In this document: positions 1 through 9,213 of the stretch, in pieces | Position numbering within the stretch: position 1 is the first letter of the stretch | How the letters are laid out: every line of letters begins with the position of its first letter | Origin: JADJNY01 sp046349615 | GTDB lineage: Bacteria > Planctomycetota > UBA1135 > GCA-002686595 | NCBI GenBank assembly: GCA_046349615.1 | Contig: JAXMBZ010000001.1 | Coordinates: forward strand, 62,001-126,000 | DNA length: 64,000 bases | Reading direction: 5' to 3' | Notes under the pieces: generated by a model | The model's database searches: none | Told to the model about the DNA's origin: nothing | Seen by the model: only the letters and a program-made list of their open reading frames with translations | Position numbers and translations under genes: made by a program

Positions 1-714
1 GTACGCGTAGCGGATCGCGCGCGCCGCGTCGACGAGCCCGAGGTTCTCGACGCGCACGACGGTGAGCATCACGTCGTCGACGCGCTCCGCTTCACCCTGC
101 AGGATCGCACGGCGCGCGAGCAGCTCGACGAGGTCGGGGCGCGCGTCCTTCGGCGGAAACGTCGGCGCGGTCGTCGGTGCGGGTGAGCAGCCGAACGCGC
201 CGCCGCTCGCTGGTTTCGTCGCGCCGTCGCCGGTGCTCGGCGGCGCGTTCGCGTCCTGCGTGTTCGGGCTCGCCGTCGACGCGTCCTTTGCGTCGCGCGC
301 GCTCTCGTCGCCGGGTGCGTCCTTCTTCGGCGCCGTCGTCGCGTCGTTCGGAGCGTCCTGGGAGGCGTCGCCCGGCTCGCTCTTCGGCGCGTCCTTCGCG
401 TCGCGCAAGACGCCCGCTTGGAGCTCGACGACCTCGTCGTACGCGTCGATCGCTTCCGCGAGCGCGGGCCGCACGCGACCGAGGAACAGTGCGAGCGCGC
501 GGCTCTTCCACGCCGGCTCGTCGCGCAGCGCGTCCTCGAGCTCGATCGTGCGCTCGAAATGCTCGCGCGCGGTTTCGGCGGGATGGCGCAGCACGAGCGC
601 GCCGCGCAACGAGAGCCCCGAGCCCATGAAGCAGACGCTCAGGGAGAGCAGCAGGGCCAGGAAGAACGTGACCCCGCGATGGAAGCGCGGTCGAAGGTGG
701 TCGTCGGAGCTCAT
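1..714 (-). CDS. Membrane-anchored protein of unknown function, C-terminus beyond the window
   Basis: The frame opens at an ATG at 714 and stays open to the left window edge, so 238 codons are visible and the C-terminus is missing. The product starts MSSDDHLRPRF, has one hydrophobic segment at about residues 14-40, then a helical region (about 45-100) and a long Asp/Ala/Pro/Thr-rich linker (about 104-185), followed by a second helical region. No family is recognised. It is divergent from the DUF2339 gene, and the 164 bp between them would hold both promoters. An N-terminal membrane anchor with a disordered exposed linker is what the sequence shows; the role is unknown. Confidence 0.7.
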   Translation of the reverse strand, partial: MSSDDHLRPRFHRGVTFFLALLLSLSVCFMGSGLSLRGALVLRHPAETAREHFERTIELEDALRDEPAWKSRALALFLGRVRPALAEAIDAYDEVVELQAGVLRDAKDAPKSEPGDASQDAPNDATTAPKKDAPGDESARDAKDASTASPNTQDANAPPSTGDGATKPASGGAFGCSPAPTTAPTFPPKDARPDLVELLARRAILQGEAERVDDVMLTVVRVENLGLVDAARAIRYAY

Positions 715-878
715 CCGTGCCGCTCGAGCGCGGGAGGATAGCACGCGTGTCGTGCGCGCCGAGGGCCGAGCTCGCCGGGATTCCGGCGCGCGCGAGGAAC
801 TCGGAAACGTCGCGACGCCGGAGCGGCAGGGGCTCCATGGCGGCGCCATCGGCGGGTCGCCATGATGGACCCCCTTCC

Positions 879-3800
879 ATGGAAGAGCTCATCGTCCTCG
901 CCGTGCTCGTCGTGTTCGCGCTGCTCGCCTCGGCGGTCGTGCTCGCCTTGGTCGCCTTCCTGCGCGCGGGAACCCTGCGGCGCGAGCTCGACCAACTGCG
1001 CCGCGAGGTCGGCGACGTGCGAGCCGCCGCGGCGCGCGCGAGCGCCAAGAACGCGGAGCATCCCGCCGCCGCGCCGAGTGCGGACCTCTCCGCACGCCGC
1101 GAGGTCTCGACCGCGCGCGAGGTCGCCGCGAACCTGGCGCGGGCGGTCGATCCGTCGAGTGTCGTCGCCGCGAAGCCGACCGAGCTCGCGAAAGACGCTC
1201 CGCCGCCGGTGCCGAGCACGGTGTCCGCCGCGAGCGCGTCGGAGCCGAGCGCGGTGAGCGCGCCGTCGTCGAGCTCCGCCGCGACGACGGAGACGAGCGC
1301 GACGACGCCCGGACCCACGCTCGCGACGAACGCTCCGAGCGCGACGGCGCCGAGCACGGCTCCCGCGCTACTTCCACCGAGCGCGCCGCCCGCGCCGAAG
1401 AAGCGCATGCCGATCGAGAAGCTCCTCGGCGTCACCGGCGCGGCGGTGCTCGGCGGCATCGTGCTCGCGATCGCGGGTTTCTTCCTCTACCAGTACTCCG
1501 TCCAGCAAGGTTGGGTGACGAAGGAAGTCCGCCTCGCGATGGGCATCGCGGCGGGCGCGCTCGCTCTGCTCGGTTCGTTCCCGCTCGTGAAGCGCGGCTA
1601 CGCGATCACGGGCAACGCGCTCGCGGGCGGCGGCATCGTCGTGCTCTACGCCGCGTTCTGGGCCGCGCATCAGGTCTTCGGCGTGTGGCCCGTCGGGCTC
1701 TCGTTCGGGCTCATGGTCGCGACGACGGCGATCTGCGCAGGGCTCGCGCTCGCGCGGAGCTCGCAGGTCGTCGCCGCGCTCGGCTTGCTCGGCGGTTTCG
1801 CGACGCCGCTCGCGCTCTCGACCGGCGAGGACCATCCGATCGGGCTCTTCGGGTACACGCTGCTCGTCAACCTCGGGTTCCTCTCCGTCGCGCACAAGCG
1901 GCGTTGGCCGTGGACCGCGCTGCTCGCGCTCGTCGGCACGTTCGTGATCGAAGCGCTCTGGATCGTCGCCAAGATGCGCGGCGAGACGTTCTGGATCGCG
2001 CTCGTCGCGCTCGGCGTGTTCACGTCGCTCTTCACGGTCTTCGTCGCGCTGCAACCGAGCGCGGAACGGCGCCGCTTCGTCGTCGCGCAAGCGGGCGCGC
2101 TCGTCGTGCCGTTCCTCTTCGCGCTGTGGTTCGCGGCGCGGCACGACGACGTGGTCGGCTATCACCTGACGCCGATCGCGGTGCTCGCGGCGCTCGTGCT
2201 CGCGGCGACGGGTTGGATCGCGGCGCGCGGCGAGCTCTCGTTCGCGCCGCTCGGCGCGGCGGTCGGGACGGTCGCCGTCACGCTGACGTGGGTCTTGTCG
2301 CGCGAACTCGAGCTCGAACGCGCGTGGGAGCTCGCCGCGTGCTGCGCGGTGCTCGCGCTCGTCCTGCACGGAGCGGTGGAGCTCGCGTGGAGGAAGCGCG
2401 GCGTCGTCGACGAGGCGCTCGCGAACTCGGCGCACGTGCTCGTGCTCGGGCTCGGATTCGCGCTGTTCCTCGCGGCGTGGAAGGGCGACGGCATCGAGTT
2501 CGCGCCGTGGTGCGCGGGCGGGGTCGCGCTGGCGCTCGTCGCCGCGCGTCAGGCGGCGGTCACCGGGCGCGCGTGGCTCGGATGGGCGGGGGCGATCGCG
2601 CCGTCGCTCGCGCTCGTCGCGTGGGAGCTCGAGCACGGCTCGACGAGCGGTCCGTGGATCGCCGACGCGCCGCTCGCGTGGGCGCTCGTGCTCGCGGCCG
2701 CGCTGCACGGAGCGTGGTTCCTGCGCCGCGACGACGTCGGACGGCGCGCACTCGCACACGGCGCGGCCGTCGCGCTCGCGGGCGGATTGTTCGCGTGGCA
2801 GCACGCGATCCTCAGCTCCTACGAGGGCCGGCTGCTCGGCGCGTTCGGCGGGCTCTTGGCGGCGCTCGCGCTCACGTTCACGGCGCGGCGCGCGCGGTCG
2901 TGGGGTTGGCTCGGCGTGAGCGCGGTGCTGCTGTCGATGGGGCAGAGCGAGCTGCTGGAGGTCCACGTGCGCCAGCTCGCTCCGACGAACGTCGTGCTCG
3001 CGGCGCTCGTCCTCGCCGCGGGCGCGGCGCTGCACACGGGCGCGCTCTCGCTCGCGTGGCTCGATTCGCGGATGCTGGCGCGCGTGCGCGCGGCGAGCGC
3101 GTGGTTGTGGCTCCCATCGCTCGTGAGCGCGTTCGAAGCGTGGGGCGGCGCGCACGCGAAGTGCGGAGCGGCGATCGCGCTCGGCGGGCTCGTGCTGATC
3201 GGTCGAGCGCGGAACGAGCGCGCGGACGGTGCCGACGACGCGGACGCCGGCGCGTTCGCGAAGTGGATCTCGCGCCTGCGCGTGAGCCCGCGCACGCCGC
3301 GCGCGACCGCATGGACGTGGTCGCGCGCGACGGCGATCGCGTTCGCGGCGTGCGCCGTCGCGACGTTCGCGGACCTCGAGATCATGCCGGTCGCGGCCGT
3401 GCTCGCGGGCGCGGGGCTCGCGTGGTGCGCGGCGCGCGAACGCTATCGCCCGCTCGCGATCGTGAGCACGGCCGTGCTGCTCCTCGGCGCGTTCGTGCTG
3501 CTCGTGACGCGCGTCGGCGTGACGAAGCCGGTGCTCGACGGCGTCGTCGTCAACGGGCTCGCGTGGCTCTTCCTCGCGACGGGCGCGGCGGCGGTGTTCG
3601 CGACGAAGGAGCTCCGCGCGGTCGAGGAGGTTCCTGGGAAGCTCGTGCGCGCGCTCGCGGGCTCGACGGCGATCGCGGCGGTCGTGCTCGTGTTCGCGTG
3701 GATCCACCTCGCGATCCTGAACGCGTTCGAGACGTCGCCGTCGTTCCAGTGGCATTCGCAGCGCGTGCCGAGCCGCGACCTCACGCTGTCGCTCGCGTGG

Positions 3801-4052
3801 GGGCTGTACGCGTTCGCGCTCTTGATCCTGGGCGTGTCGCGCAAGTCGAGCGGGCTGCGCTGGACGAGCCTCGTGTTGTTCCTCGCGACGATCGCGAAGA
3901 CGTTCCTGTTCGACCTCGGGCATCTGACGGGGCTGTACCGCGTCGGCTCGCTGTTCGGGCTCGCGATCACGTTGCTTGCGGTGTCGTTGCTTTATCAGCG
4001 GTTCGTGTTTCGGCGGAGTGGGGACGGGGCGGATGGAGCGACGCCGAGCTGA
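879..4052 (+). CDS. DUF2339 family polytopic membrane protein
   Basis: 1057 residues. The start MEELIVLAVLVVF was chosen because it opens directly on a transmembrane helix; the frame is open further upstream, but that part reads as arginine-rich non-coding sequence. Order: TM helix (about 3-28), short charged coiled-coil-like stretch, Ala/Pro/Ser/Thr-rich linker to about residue 170, then some two dozen hydrophobic helices to the C-terminus. The segment around KEVRLAMGIAAGALAL and GNALAGGGIVVLYAA matches the DUF2339 signature. Members are large inner-membrane proteins of unknown activity. No operon partner is evident; the next gene starts 51 bp downstream. Confidence 0.85.
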   Translation: MEELIVLAVLVVFALLASAVVLALVAFLRAGTLRRELDQLRREVGDVRAAAARASAKNAEHPAAAPSADLSARREVSTAREVAANLARAVDPSSVVAAKPTELAKDAPPPVPSTVSAASASEPSAVSAPSSSSAATTETSATTPGPTLATNAPSATAPSTAPALLPPSAPPAPKKRMPIEKLLGVTGAAVLGGIVLAIAGFFLYQYSVQQGWVTKEVRLAMGIAAGALALLGSFPLVKRGYAITGNALAGGGIVVLYAAFWAAHQVFGVWPVGLSFGLMVATTAICAGLALARSSQVVAALGLLGGFATPLALSTGEDHPIGLFGYTLLVNLGFLSVAHKRRWPWTALLALVGTFVIEALWIVAKMRGETFWIALVALGVFTSLFTVFVALQPSAERRRFVVAQAGALVVPFLFALWFAARHDDVVGYHLTPIAVLAALVLAATGWIAARGELSFAPLGAAVGTVAVTLTWVLSRELELERAWELAACCAVLALVLHGAVELAWRKRGVVDEALANSAHVLVLGLGFALFLAAWKGDGIEFAPWCAGGVALALVAARQAAVTGRAWLGWAGAIAPSLALVAWELEHGSTSGPWIADAPLAWALVLAAALHGAWFLRRDDVGRRALAHGAAVALAGGLFAWQHAILSSYEGRLLGAFGGLLAALALTFTARRARSWGWLGVSAVLLSMGQSELLEVHVRQLAPTNVVLAALVLAAGAALHTGALSLAWLDSRMLARVRAASAWLWLPSLVSAFEAWGGAHAKCGAAIALGGLVLIGRARNERADGADDADAGAFAKWISRLRVSPRTPRATAWTWSRATAIAFAACAVATFADLEIMPVAAVLAGAGLAWCAARERYRPLAIVSTAVLLLGAFVLLVTRVGVTKPVLDGVVVNGLAWLFLATGAAAVFATKELRAVEEVPGKLVRALAGSTAIAAVVLVFAWIHLAILNAFETSPSFQWHSQRVPSRDLTLSLAWGLYAFALLILGVSRKSSGLRWTSLVLFLATIAKTFLFDLGHLTGLYRVGSLFGLAITLLAVSLLYQRFVFRRSGDGADGATPS

Positions 4053-4103
4053 ACGGCGGGGATCCGAACCGTGACCTCGCGTGCGAGCCGCGGTATTCGA
4101 AGC

Positions 4104-5528
4104 ATGAAACGCCTCCACGTCGCAGCGTGGCTGCTCCTCGCATCGTGTGCTCGCGAGGTCGAGGTGGATCCGCTCGAGGCGCGTCCGCGCGCATTCGAGC
4201 TCGATGCCGCTCCCAGAATCGAGTCCGGCTGCACGAGCGAGGGCGTCGACTCGACCGAACCGCAGACGGTGACGTGCATCCGTGTCGACAGGTCCGCGAC
4301 GGAGCGCGTCTGGCCTGCGCGGGAGGGCTGGCGCCTGCGGGGCCTCCGCTTTGCGCACCGCGACGGCGGCCTGCTCACACTGCGGTTCTCGGAGATCCGT
4401 GGGGCGCGGGACGAGTTCCTCGTGTTCCAGCGCGAGTTCACCGCCGCGTGGACCGACGTCGTCGTCGCGATCCGCCAGGTCGACGTCGCCGGCGCGCACC
4501 GCACGCTGCTCGAAGTCGACCGCGTCGTCGACCGGCGCGTCGAGACGCTCGCGCGCGCGTGGGTCCCAACTCGAGTCGCGCCGAGCCACATCGACGCGTA
4601 CCCGCCTGGGTGGGAGCTCCGTGAGACCCAGCACGAGTTCTATCTGGTCGGCACGAACACGCTCACCGCGAGCCCGGTGTGTGCGTGGTCCTGGAGCGAT
4701 GCGCGCAGCGAACGATTCGCATCGCTCGCTGTCGAAAGTCGGGACTGGACCGTGAGCGAGGAGACGACATCGCTTCCCGCGGAGCTCCGTGCTTCGCTGG
4801 CGAGCTGGCCCGAGCCCGTCTGGGAGCTCCGCGCGGACGTGCGCAAGCTCGGCACGCTCGAGGCGCTCGGCGAAACCGAAAGCGGGCGCACGCACTTCAC
4901 CACGCCGGCGAGCTGGTCGCGCGTGCCCGCGTCCGATCTATGGTTGAAAGGCGACGGCAGCGTCCACCTCGTCACGTTGGACGCCGCCACGACGGAACAG
5001 CTCCTGCCCGCCTCCGAAGGCTGGTCGCAGATCGGTCTCGAGTTCACGCGCGCGACGCGCGGATCGGTGAAGGCCCGACTCACGCTGTTCGGTCGAGGCG
5101 GCGGAACCGAGTTCGAGCAAGGACAGGAGCTCGACGGCGGATCACGTTGCCTCGTGCTCGCGTTCCGGTTCCTGCCCGTCGGCGCCGCGCGACCGGAATC
5201 GGGCGAGTACCGATGGCTGCGCATCGAGCGCGACCACGCGAACCTGCTGTCGAGCGGAGCGCTCCCGTCGCGGTGGATCCCGAGCACGCTCGGGCCGTTC
5301 GCCGCCGGTTGGAACACGACCGCCGGGACCACCGCGGACCCGGAACACGGGGTGAATGTCCTGGCGACGTGGTCGTGGAACGGAGCGGGGAGCGCGGACC
5401 TCGCCGCGCGCAGGCTCGCGTTCGAACACCCGACCGACATCGAGCTCGAGCATCCCGAACTGCAGGAGAGCGACGTGCCGAACTGGCCCGAGCCGGTCTT
5501 CCTCCTGCGCGCCGAGACGTTCCCGTGA
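4104..5528 (+). CDS. Lipoprotein with two tandem homologous domains, unknown function
   Basis: 474 residues starting MKRLHVAAWLLLASC, a lipoprotein signal with lipidated Cys at about residue 15; this decides the start over an ATG-less upstream extension. The body is an internal duplication. VDRSATERVWPAREGWRLRGLRF in the first half corresponds to LDAATTEQLLPASEGWSQIGLEF in the second, WSWSDAR to WSWNGAG, and NWPEPVFLLRAE to SWPEPVWELRAD. Each unit is about 220 residues and looks beta-rich. No known family is recognised. It probably sits on the periplasmic face of a membrane. Confidence 0.75.
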   Translation: MKRLHVAAWLLLASCAREVEVDPLEARPRAFELDAAPRIESGCTSEGVDSTEPQTVTCIRVDRSATERVWPAREGWRLRGLRFAHRDGGLLTLRFSEIRGARDEFLVFQREFTAAWTDVVVAIRQVDVAGAHRTLLEVDRVVDRRVETLARAWVPTRVAPSHIDAYPPGWELRETQHEFYLVGTNTLTASPVCAWSWSDARSERFASLAVESRDWTVSEETTSLPAELRASLASWPEPVWELRADVRKLGTLEALGETESGRTHFTTPASWSRVPASDLWLKGDGSVHLVTLDAATTEQLLPASEGWSQIGLEFTRATRGSVKARLTLFGRGGGTEFEQGQELDGGSRCLVLAFRFLPVGAARPESGEYRWLRIERDHANLLSSGALPSRWIPSTLGPFAAGWNTTAGTTADPEHGVNVLATWSWNGAGSADLAARRLAFEHPTDIELEHPELQESDVPNWPEPVFLLRAETFP

Positions 5529-5568
5529 TGCCGTAGCGCCGCTCGTTCTCGCTAGAATCCAGCCCGCC

Positions 5569-6633
5569 ATGCAGCACCGCCGCCTCGGGCTCTCCGAACT
5601 CGAAGTCCCCGTCGTGATCTTCGGCGCGTGGGCGATCGGCGGGTGGAACTGGGGCGGGAGCGACGACGAGCTCGCGATCCGCGCGATCCAGGCCGGCCTC
5701 GACGCCGGCATGAACGCGATCGACACCGCGCCCGTCTACGGCTTCGGCCGCTCCGAGCGCGTCGTCGGGCGCGCGATCGCGGGGCGGCGCGATTCCATGG
5801 TCTTGATGACGAAGGTCGGCCTGCGCTGGGACGACGAGCGCGGCGAGTTCTACTTCCAGACCGTCGACGAGGACGGTGCGACGCTGCGCGTGCACCGCAA
5901 CCTCCGACCGTGGTCGATCCAATACGAGGTCGAGCAGAGCCTGAAGCGCCTCGGCACGGACCGCATCGATCTGCTCCAGGTGCACTGGCCCGATCCGCAA
6001 GTGCCGATCGTGGAGACGATGGGTGCTCTGCTCCAACTGAAGCAGGCCGGCAAGGTGCGCGCGATCGGCGTCTCGAACTACGCGCCGCGCATGATGGACG
6101 AAGCGATCGACGCGCTCGGCGACGTGCCGCTCGCGAGCGATCAGCCGAAGTACTCGCTCGTCGCGCGCGAGATCGAGAAGGAGCTGCTCCCGTACTGCCG
6201 GCGCAACGACGTCGGCGTCATCGTCTACTCGCCGCTCGAGCAGGGCCTCCTCACCGGCAAGGTCACCAGCGACCGCGCGTTCGCGACGACCGACGGCCGC
6301 CACAAGCGCGCGACGTTCACGCCGGAGAACCGAAAGCGCGTCAACGCCGTGCTCGACTCGATCGTCAAGCCGATCGCGGAGCGCCACCGTGCGACGCTCG
6401 GTCAGATCGCGATCGCGTGGACCGTCGCGCAGCCCGGCGTCACGAGCGCGATCGTCGGCGCGCGCACGCCGGAACAAGCGCGTGAGAACGCGGCGGCGGG
6501 CGACCTGAAGCTCGCGCCCGAGGAGCTCGCGACGATCCGCAAGGCGTTCGAGGGGCTCTCGCTCGAGGTCCCGAGCGCGGGGAGCTCGACCTCGCTCTTC
6601 TCGCGCATCGTGCGCAAGCTCACGCAGGATTGA
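5569..6633 (+). CDS. Aldo/keto reductase
   Basis: 354 residues from MQHRRLGLSELEV. The AKR TIM-barrel signatures are in order: NAIDTAPVYGFGRSE holds the catalytic Asp and Tyr, MVLMTKVGL the Lys, and LLQVHWPDP the His. VIVYSPLEQGLLTGK and the C-terminal ARTPEQARENAAA are the usual cofactor-binding region. It should be an NAD(P)H-dependent cytosolic oxidoreductase; the substrate cannot be told from sequence. The insertion with WDDERGEFYFQTVDEDG after the Lys motif is longer than in the shortest members. The start is the first ATG after the preceding lipoprotein gene (40-bp gap), so cotranscription is possible. Confidence 0.9.
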   Translation: MQHRRLGLSELEVPVVIFGAWAIGGWNWGGSDDELAIRAIQAGLDAGMNAIDTAPVYGFGRSERVVGRAIAGRRDSMVLMTKVGLRWDDERGEFYFQTVDEDGATLRVHRNLRPWSIQYEVEQSLKRLGTDRIDLLQVHWPDPQVPIVETMGALLQLKQAGKVRAIGVSNYAPRMMDEAIDALGDVPLASDQPKYSLVAREIEKELLPYCRRNDVGVIVYSPLEQGLLTGKVTSDRAFATTDGRHKRATFTPENRKRVNAVLDSIVKPIAERHRATLGQIAIAWTVAQPGVTSAIVGARTPEQARENAAAGDLKLAPEELATIRKAFEGLSLEVPSAGSSTSLFSRIVRKLTQD

Positions 6634-6693
6634 GCCGCGCGCGCGGCCCAAGGATCGAGCGTCCGTCGGCGTTCCACGGATCGAGGTGCTCTC

Positions 6694-7578
6694 ATGTTCG
6701 TTCGCGCATGGCTCCTGATCGGTCTCGGTCTCGCTCCGCTGCCCACGCGCACGGAAAGCGTGCAGGCTCCGTCCTCCGATGCGCGCGCGGACTGGATCGA
6801 GAGCGATCTCGCGCGCGTCGACCAGGTGCTCCGGGCCCTCGACGCGGAGGACCTCGACGTCGCGACGCTGACCGCGACGCTGCGCGGCGCCGACGTGCGC
6901 GAGGATCGGCCCATCGGCTTCGGCGCGCGTCGGCTCGTGCTCGCCGTGTACGGCGGATACACGACGACGTGGGTGCACGTGCTCGCCGCGGTCGCGGAGC
7001 GCGAAGGTGGGCCGAGCCGTATCGCCGCGTGCCGCTTCGATCAGCTCGCGTCGGTCGAGCTCCCGAAGGAAGCGCGCGAGCGGCTCGCCGGGCGCTGGGG
7101 GAAGCGCGCCGTCGCGCTCGAGCCCGGTTTCCGCGCCGAACGCCGCGACGCCGACGCGGGGAAGAGGCTGCGCGCGAACGTGGAGAAGGCGCTCGGTGCG
7201 TGCGTCGTCCCCGACGCGCCCGAGAGGCTCCGCGCGGCGTTCGAGCGACTCACTTCGCCCTTCGAGGACCACGTGCTCGGCCGAGCGTGCGGCGACGGCG
7301 GCGACGCTCCGATCGCGCGCGCGGAGGTCGACGCGCTGCTCGCAGCGGATCGGGTCGACCTCCTGCGCGCCGCGCTGCGCGGGATGAACCCAGAGGGACG
7401 GGCGTGGGCCGCGTGGGCCCTGCGCAAGCGATCGAAGACGAGCGGGGTCGCGCTCGACGCATCGGATCGCGCTGCGATCGAAACGTTGCGCGCGACGAAG
7501 ACGGAGTACGAAGCGTGCAGTGGTTGCGAACGCGAACGGCTCGGGCTCGACGAGGCGTTGCGTCGCGTCGACGAGTGA
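6694..7578 (+). CDS. Secreted protein of unknown function
   Basis: 294 residues. MFVRAWLLIGLGLAPLPTRTES looks like a short signal peptide, followed by a charged, mainly helical mature part. There is a tight CSGC pair near the C-terminus (YEACSGCERERLGL) and two further single cysteines (ACRF, ACGDGG). The start has a GAGGTG Shine-Dalgarno-like stretch six bases upstream. No family is recognised. It converges on the sigma factor gene with only 22 bp between stops. Confidence 0.65.
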   Translation: MFVRAWLLIGLGLAPLPTRTESVQAPSSDARADWIESDLARVDQVLRALDAEDLDVATLTATLRGADVREDRPIGFGARRLVLAVYGGYTTTWVHVLAAVAEREGGPSRIAACRFDQLASVELPKEARERLAGRWGKRAVALEPGFRAERRDADAGKRLRANVEKALGACVVPDAPERLRAAFERLTSPFEDHVLGRACGDGGDAPIARAEVDALLAADRVDLLRAALRGMNPEGRAWAAWALRKRSKTSGVALDASDRAAIETLRATKTEYEACSGCERERLGLDEALRRVDE

Positions 7579-7600
7579 TCGCTCGCGCGGTCGCGCGGGA

Positions 7601-9007
7601 TCAGGGCTTGGTCGGGCCCGGAACCGCGGGCGACGCCTGCACGCCGGTCGCGTCGCCCGTCTCGGCGCGCAGGAAGACCTCGAGACCGAGCTCGGGGAGT
7701 GCGCGCGGATCGCCCAGCGTGAACGTACGGCCGTTGGACTGGATGCGATCGAAATCCGCGGGCGAGTCCGCTCCCGGGGCGCAGACGCCGATTCGCATGC
7801 TGGACGTGACGACGCCGGGAAGCCCGCGCGTGACGAGCTCGTTCTTCAGCTCGGCCATGCGCTCGGCGCGCTCGTCGTCGGTGAGATCGTCCGCGAGCGC
7901 GTCGAGCGCTTCCGTCGGGAGCCACGGGACGCCGGTTGTCGTGTCGAACGTCGAATCGCGCGTGACGAAGACGACGTAGCGGTTCTCGGTGCCGACGTTC
8001 GGCGCGAGCTCGCCCTCGACGACGCGCGCGGTCGCTTCGATCGAGACGGAGCCGCGCTTCTTCGTCGGCGCGCCGTCGTGTTCGGGCGCGGAGTCGGTTC
8101 GAACGGCGAGCGGGGTGCGAGGGAGCGTTGTTGCTCTAGCGCCACCTTCGACCTCGACCGGAGACGTGGGCTGCGTTTCGTCCGGAGTGGACGCGACGCG
8201 GACCGACGCTTGGACGAGATCCTCGCTCCCGCCCGCCGTTCCGTTTGACGTGTTCCAAGGTGCTTCGATCCAACCGGCGCTCACCGCGGTAGCGCCGCCG
8301 CCGAGCGCGAGACCGGTCGCGAGCACGGCTGCGGGCCACGCGCCGAGCGTCGTGGTCGTCGCTGCGCCGAGCGTCGTCGACGCGGAGACGGCGGCGGTCT
8401 TCGTGCTCGCGGCGAGCGCGCTCGATTTCGCCGCGGCGAGCGCGCTGCCGCTCGCGAGGCTCGGGGACAAGAGGCCCGCGACGAGCGCGCAGCCGTGCAT
8501 CCACTCGTGGCCGCGGCGGGATTCGAGTTCGTCGCGCAGGAGCGCGAGACCGCGCTGCACGCGCCAGCGCACGGTGCCTTCGGGAACGCCGTGACGGCGC
8601 GCGATCTCGGCGCTCGTGAGGTCCTCGAGGTAGCGCAGGAGGATCGTCGTGCGGAAGGGCTCGTCGAGCGCGAGCACGGCTTCGGTGAGCACGCGCTGCA
8701 TGTCGGCGCGCGCGACGAGCTCGGCGGTTTCGGGGAGCGGTTCGGTTCGCGCGGAGAGTTGCTCGCGCGTCGTGCGCCGGGTTGCGGCGCGGTGGTGCTT
8801 GAAGGCGACGTTGCGGAGGACGCCGGTGAGCCAGGTGCGGTGCTCCACGTCCGCCGCGCGTTCGGAGCGCAGTGCCGCGAGCCACGCTTCCTGCGCGACG
8901 TCGTCTGCAGTCGATGCGTCGCGGACGAGCCCCCGGGCGAGGGTGCGCAGCCAGGTGGAGTCGGCGAGGAGGCCTTCGGGGTCGAGGGGGAAGGCGGGGC
9001 TGGGCAT
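7601..9007 (-). CDS. ECF sigma factor fused to a transmembrane and extracytoplasmic C-terminal part
   Basis: 468 residues from MPSPAFPLDPEGLLADS. Sigma-2 region at about 15-80 (LARGLVRDASTADDVAQEAWLAAL, WLTGVLRNVAFKHHR). Sigma-4 helix-turn-helix at about 105-160 (LDEPFRTTILLRYLEDLT, AEIARRHGVPEGTVRWRVQRGL). After this a Cys-containing linker leads to an Ala/Ser/Thr-rich stretch and one predicted TM helix (AWPAAVLATGLALGGGATAVSAG, about 225-250). About 200 polar residues follow, with no family match. The layout suggests a membrane-tethered sigma factor carrying its own sensory or anti-sigma part; fused C-terminal domains are known in planctomycete ECF groups. The gene carries a dispersed repeat element just upstream of its start. 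Confidence 0.85.
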   Translation of the reverse strand: MPSPAFPLDPEGLLADSTWLRTLARGLVRDASTADDVAQEAWLAALRSERAADVEHRTWLTGVLRNVAFKHHRAATRRTTREQLSARTEPLPETAELVARADMQRVLTEAVLALDEPFRTTILLRYLEDLTSAEIARRHGVPEGTVRWRVQRGLALLRDELESRRGHEWMHGCALVAGLLSPSLASGSALAAAKSSALAASTKTAAVSASTTLGAATTTTLGAWPAAVLATGLALGGGATAVSAGWIEAPWNTSNGTAGGSEDLVQASVRVASTPDETQPTSPVEVEGGARATTLPRTPLAVRTDSAPEHDGAPTKKRGSVSIEATARVVEGELAPNVGTENRYVVFVTRDSTFDTTTGVPWLPTEALDALADDLTDDERAERMAELKNELVTRGLPGVVTSSMRIGVCAPGADSPADFDRIQSNGRTFTLGDPRALPELGLEVFLRAETGDATGVQASPAVPGPTKP

Positions 9008-9066
9008 GGCACTCAGTGTCCCCGCGGAGTTGTCTTGCGTTGGCGGGGGGTGGGGTTTTTTGTCGG

Positions 9067-9195
9067 TCGGGAGCGCGGGAGGCAGAGGAGGGGCAACGGA
9101 GAGAGCAGCGCAACGGAGCACATTTGGATGCTACGCATTCCAGACTCCGCGCTCGATCAGGCCGGAGGAACCGGCCTGATCGAGCGCGGAGTTCT
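9067..9195 (+). repeat. Dispersed 128-bp hairpin element, copy 1
   Basis: Homologous to the copies at 14321-14448, 38351-38478 and 52380-52506. It consists of a conserved block beginning GGGAGCGCGGGAGG and continuing through CACATTTGGATGCT. A perfect inverted repeat then follows: left arm 9144-9165, loop AGGAA, right arm 9171-9192, 22 paired bases. It ends in GTTCT, 18 bp from the stop codon of the antiporter gene and on that gene's downstream side. Confidence 0.9.
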
Positions 9196-9213
9196 GGTTC
9201 CTCCCAGGGGCCT

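Noticed and set aside
1368..4895. Very long open frames opposite or alongside the DUF2339 gene (for example 1368-4895 on the minus strand)
   Set aside because: Composition is arginine/glutamate-rich with no family motifs, as expected for alternative frames of 70% GC genes; the plus-strand frame has clear TM helices and a DUF2339 signature.
9067..9195. Dispersed element as an insertion sequence or MITE with terminal inverted repeats
   Set aside because: The inverted repeat is internal to one end (a single hairpin), not at both termini, and no target-site duplication or transposase is visible; it fits a REP-like or structured-RNA element better.
9121..9200. Short peptides of the form MLRIPDSALDQAGGTGLIERGVL readable at each copy of the hairpin element
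   Set aside because: They arise from the conserved repeat itself, lack ribosome-binding sites and differ in frame context; the conservation is explained by the hairpin.
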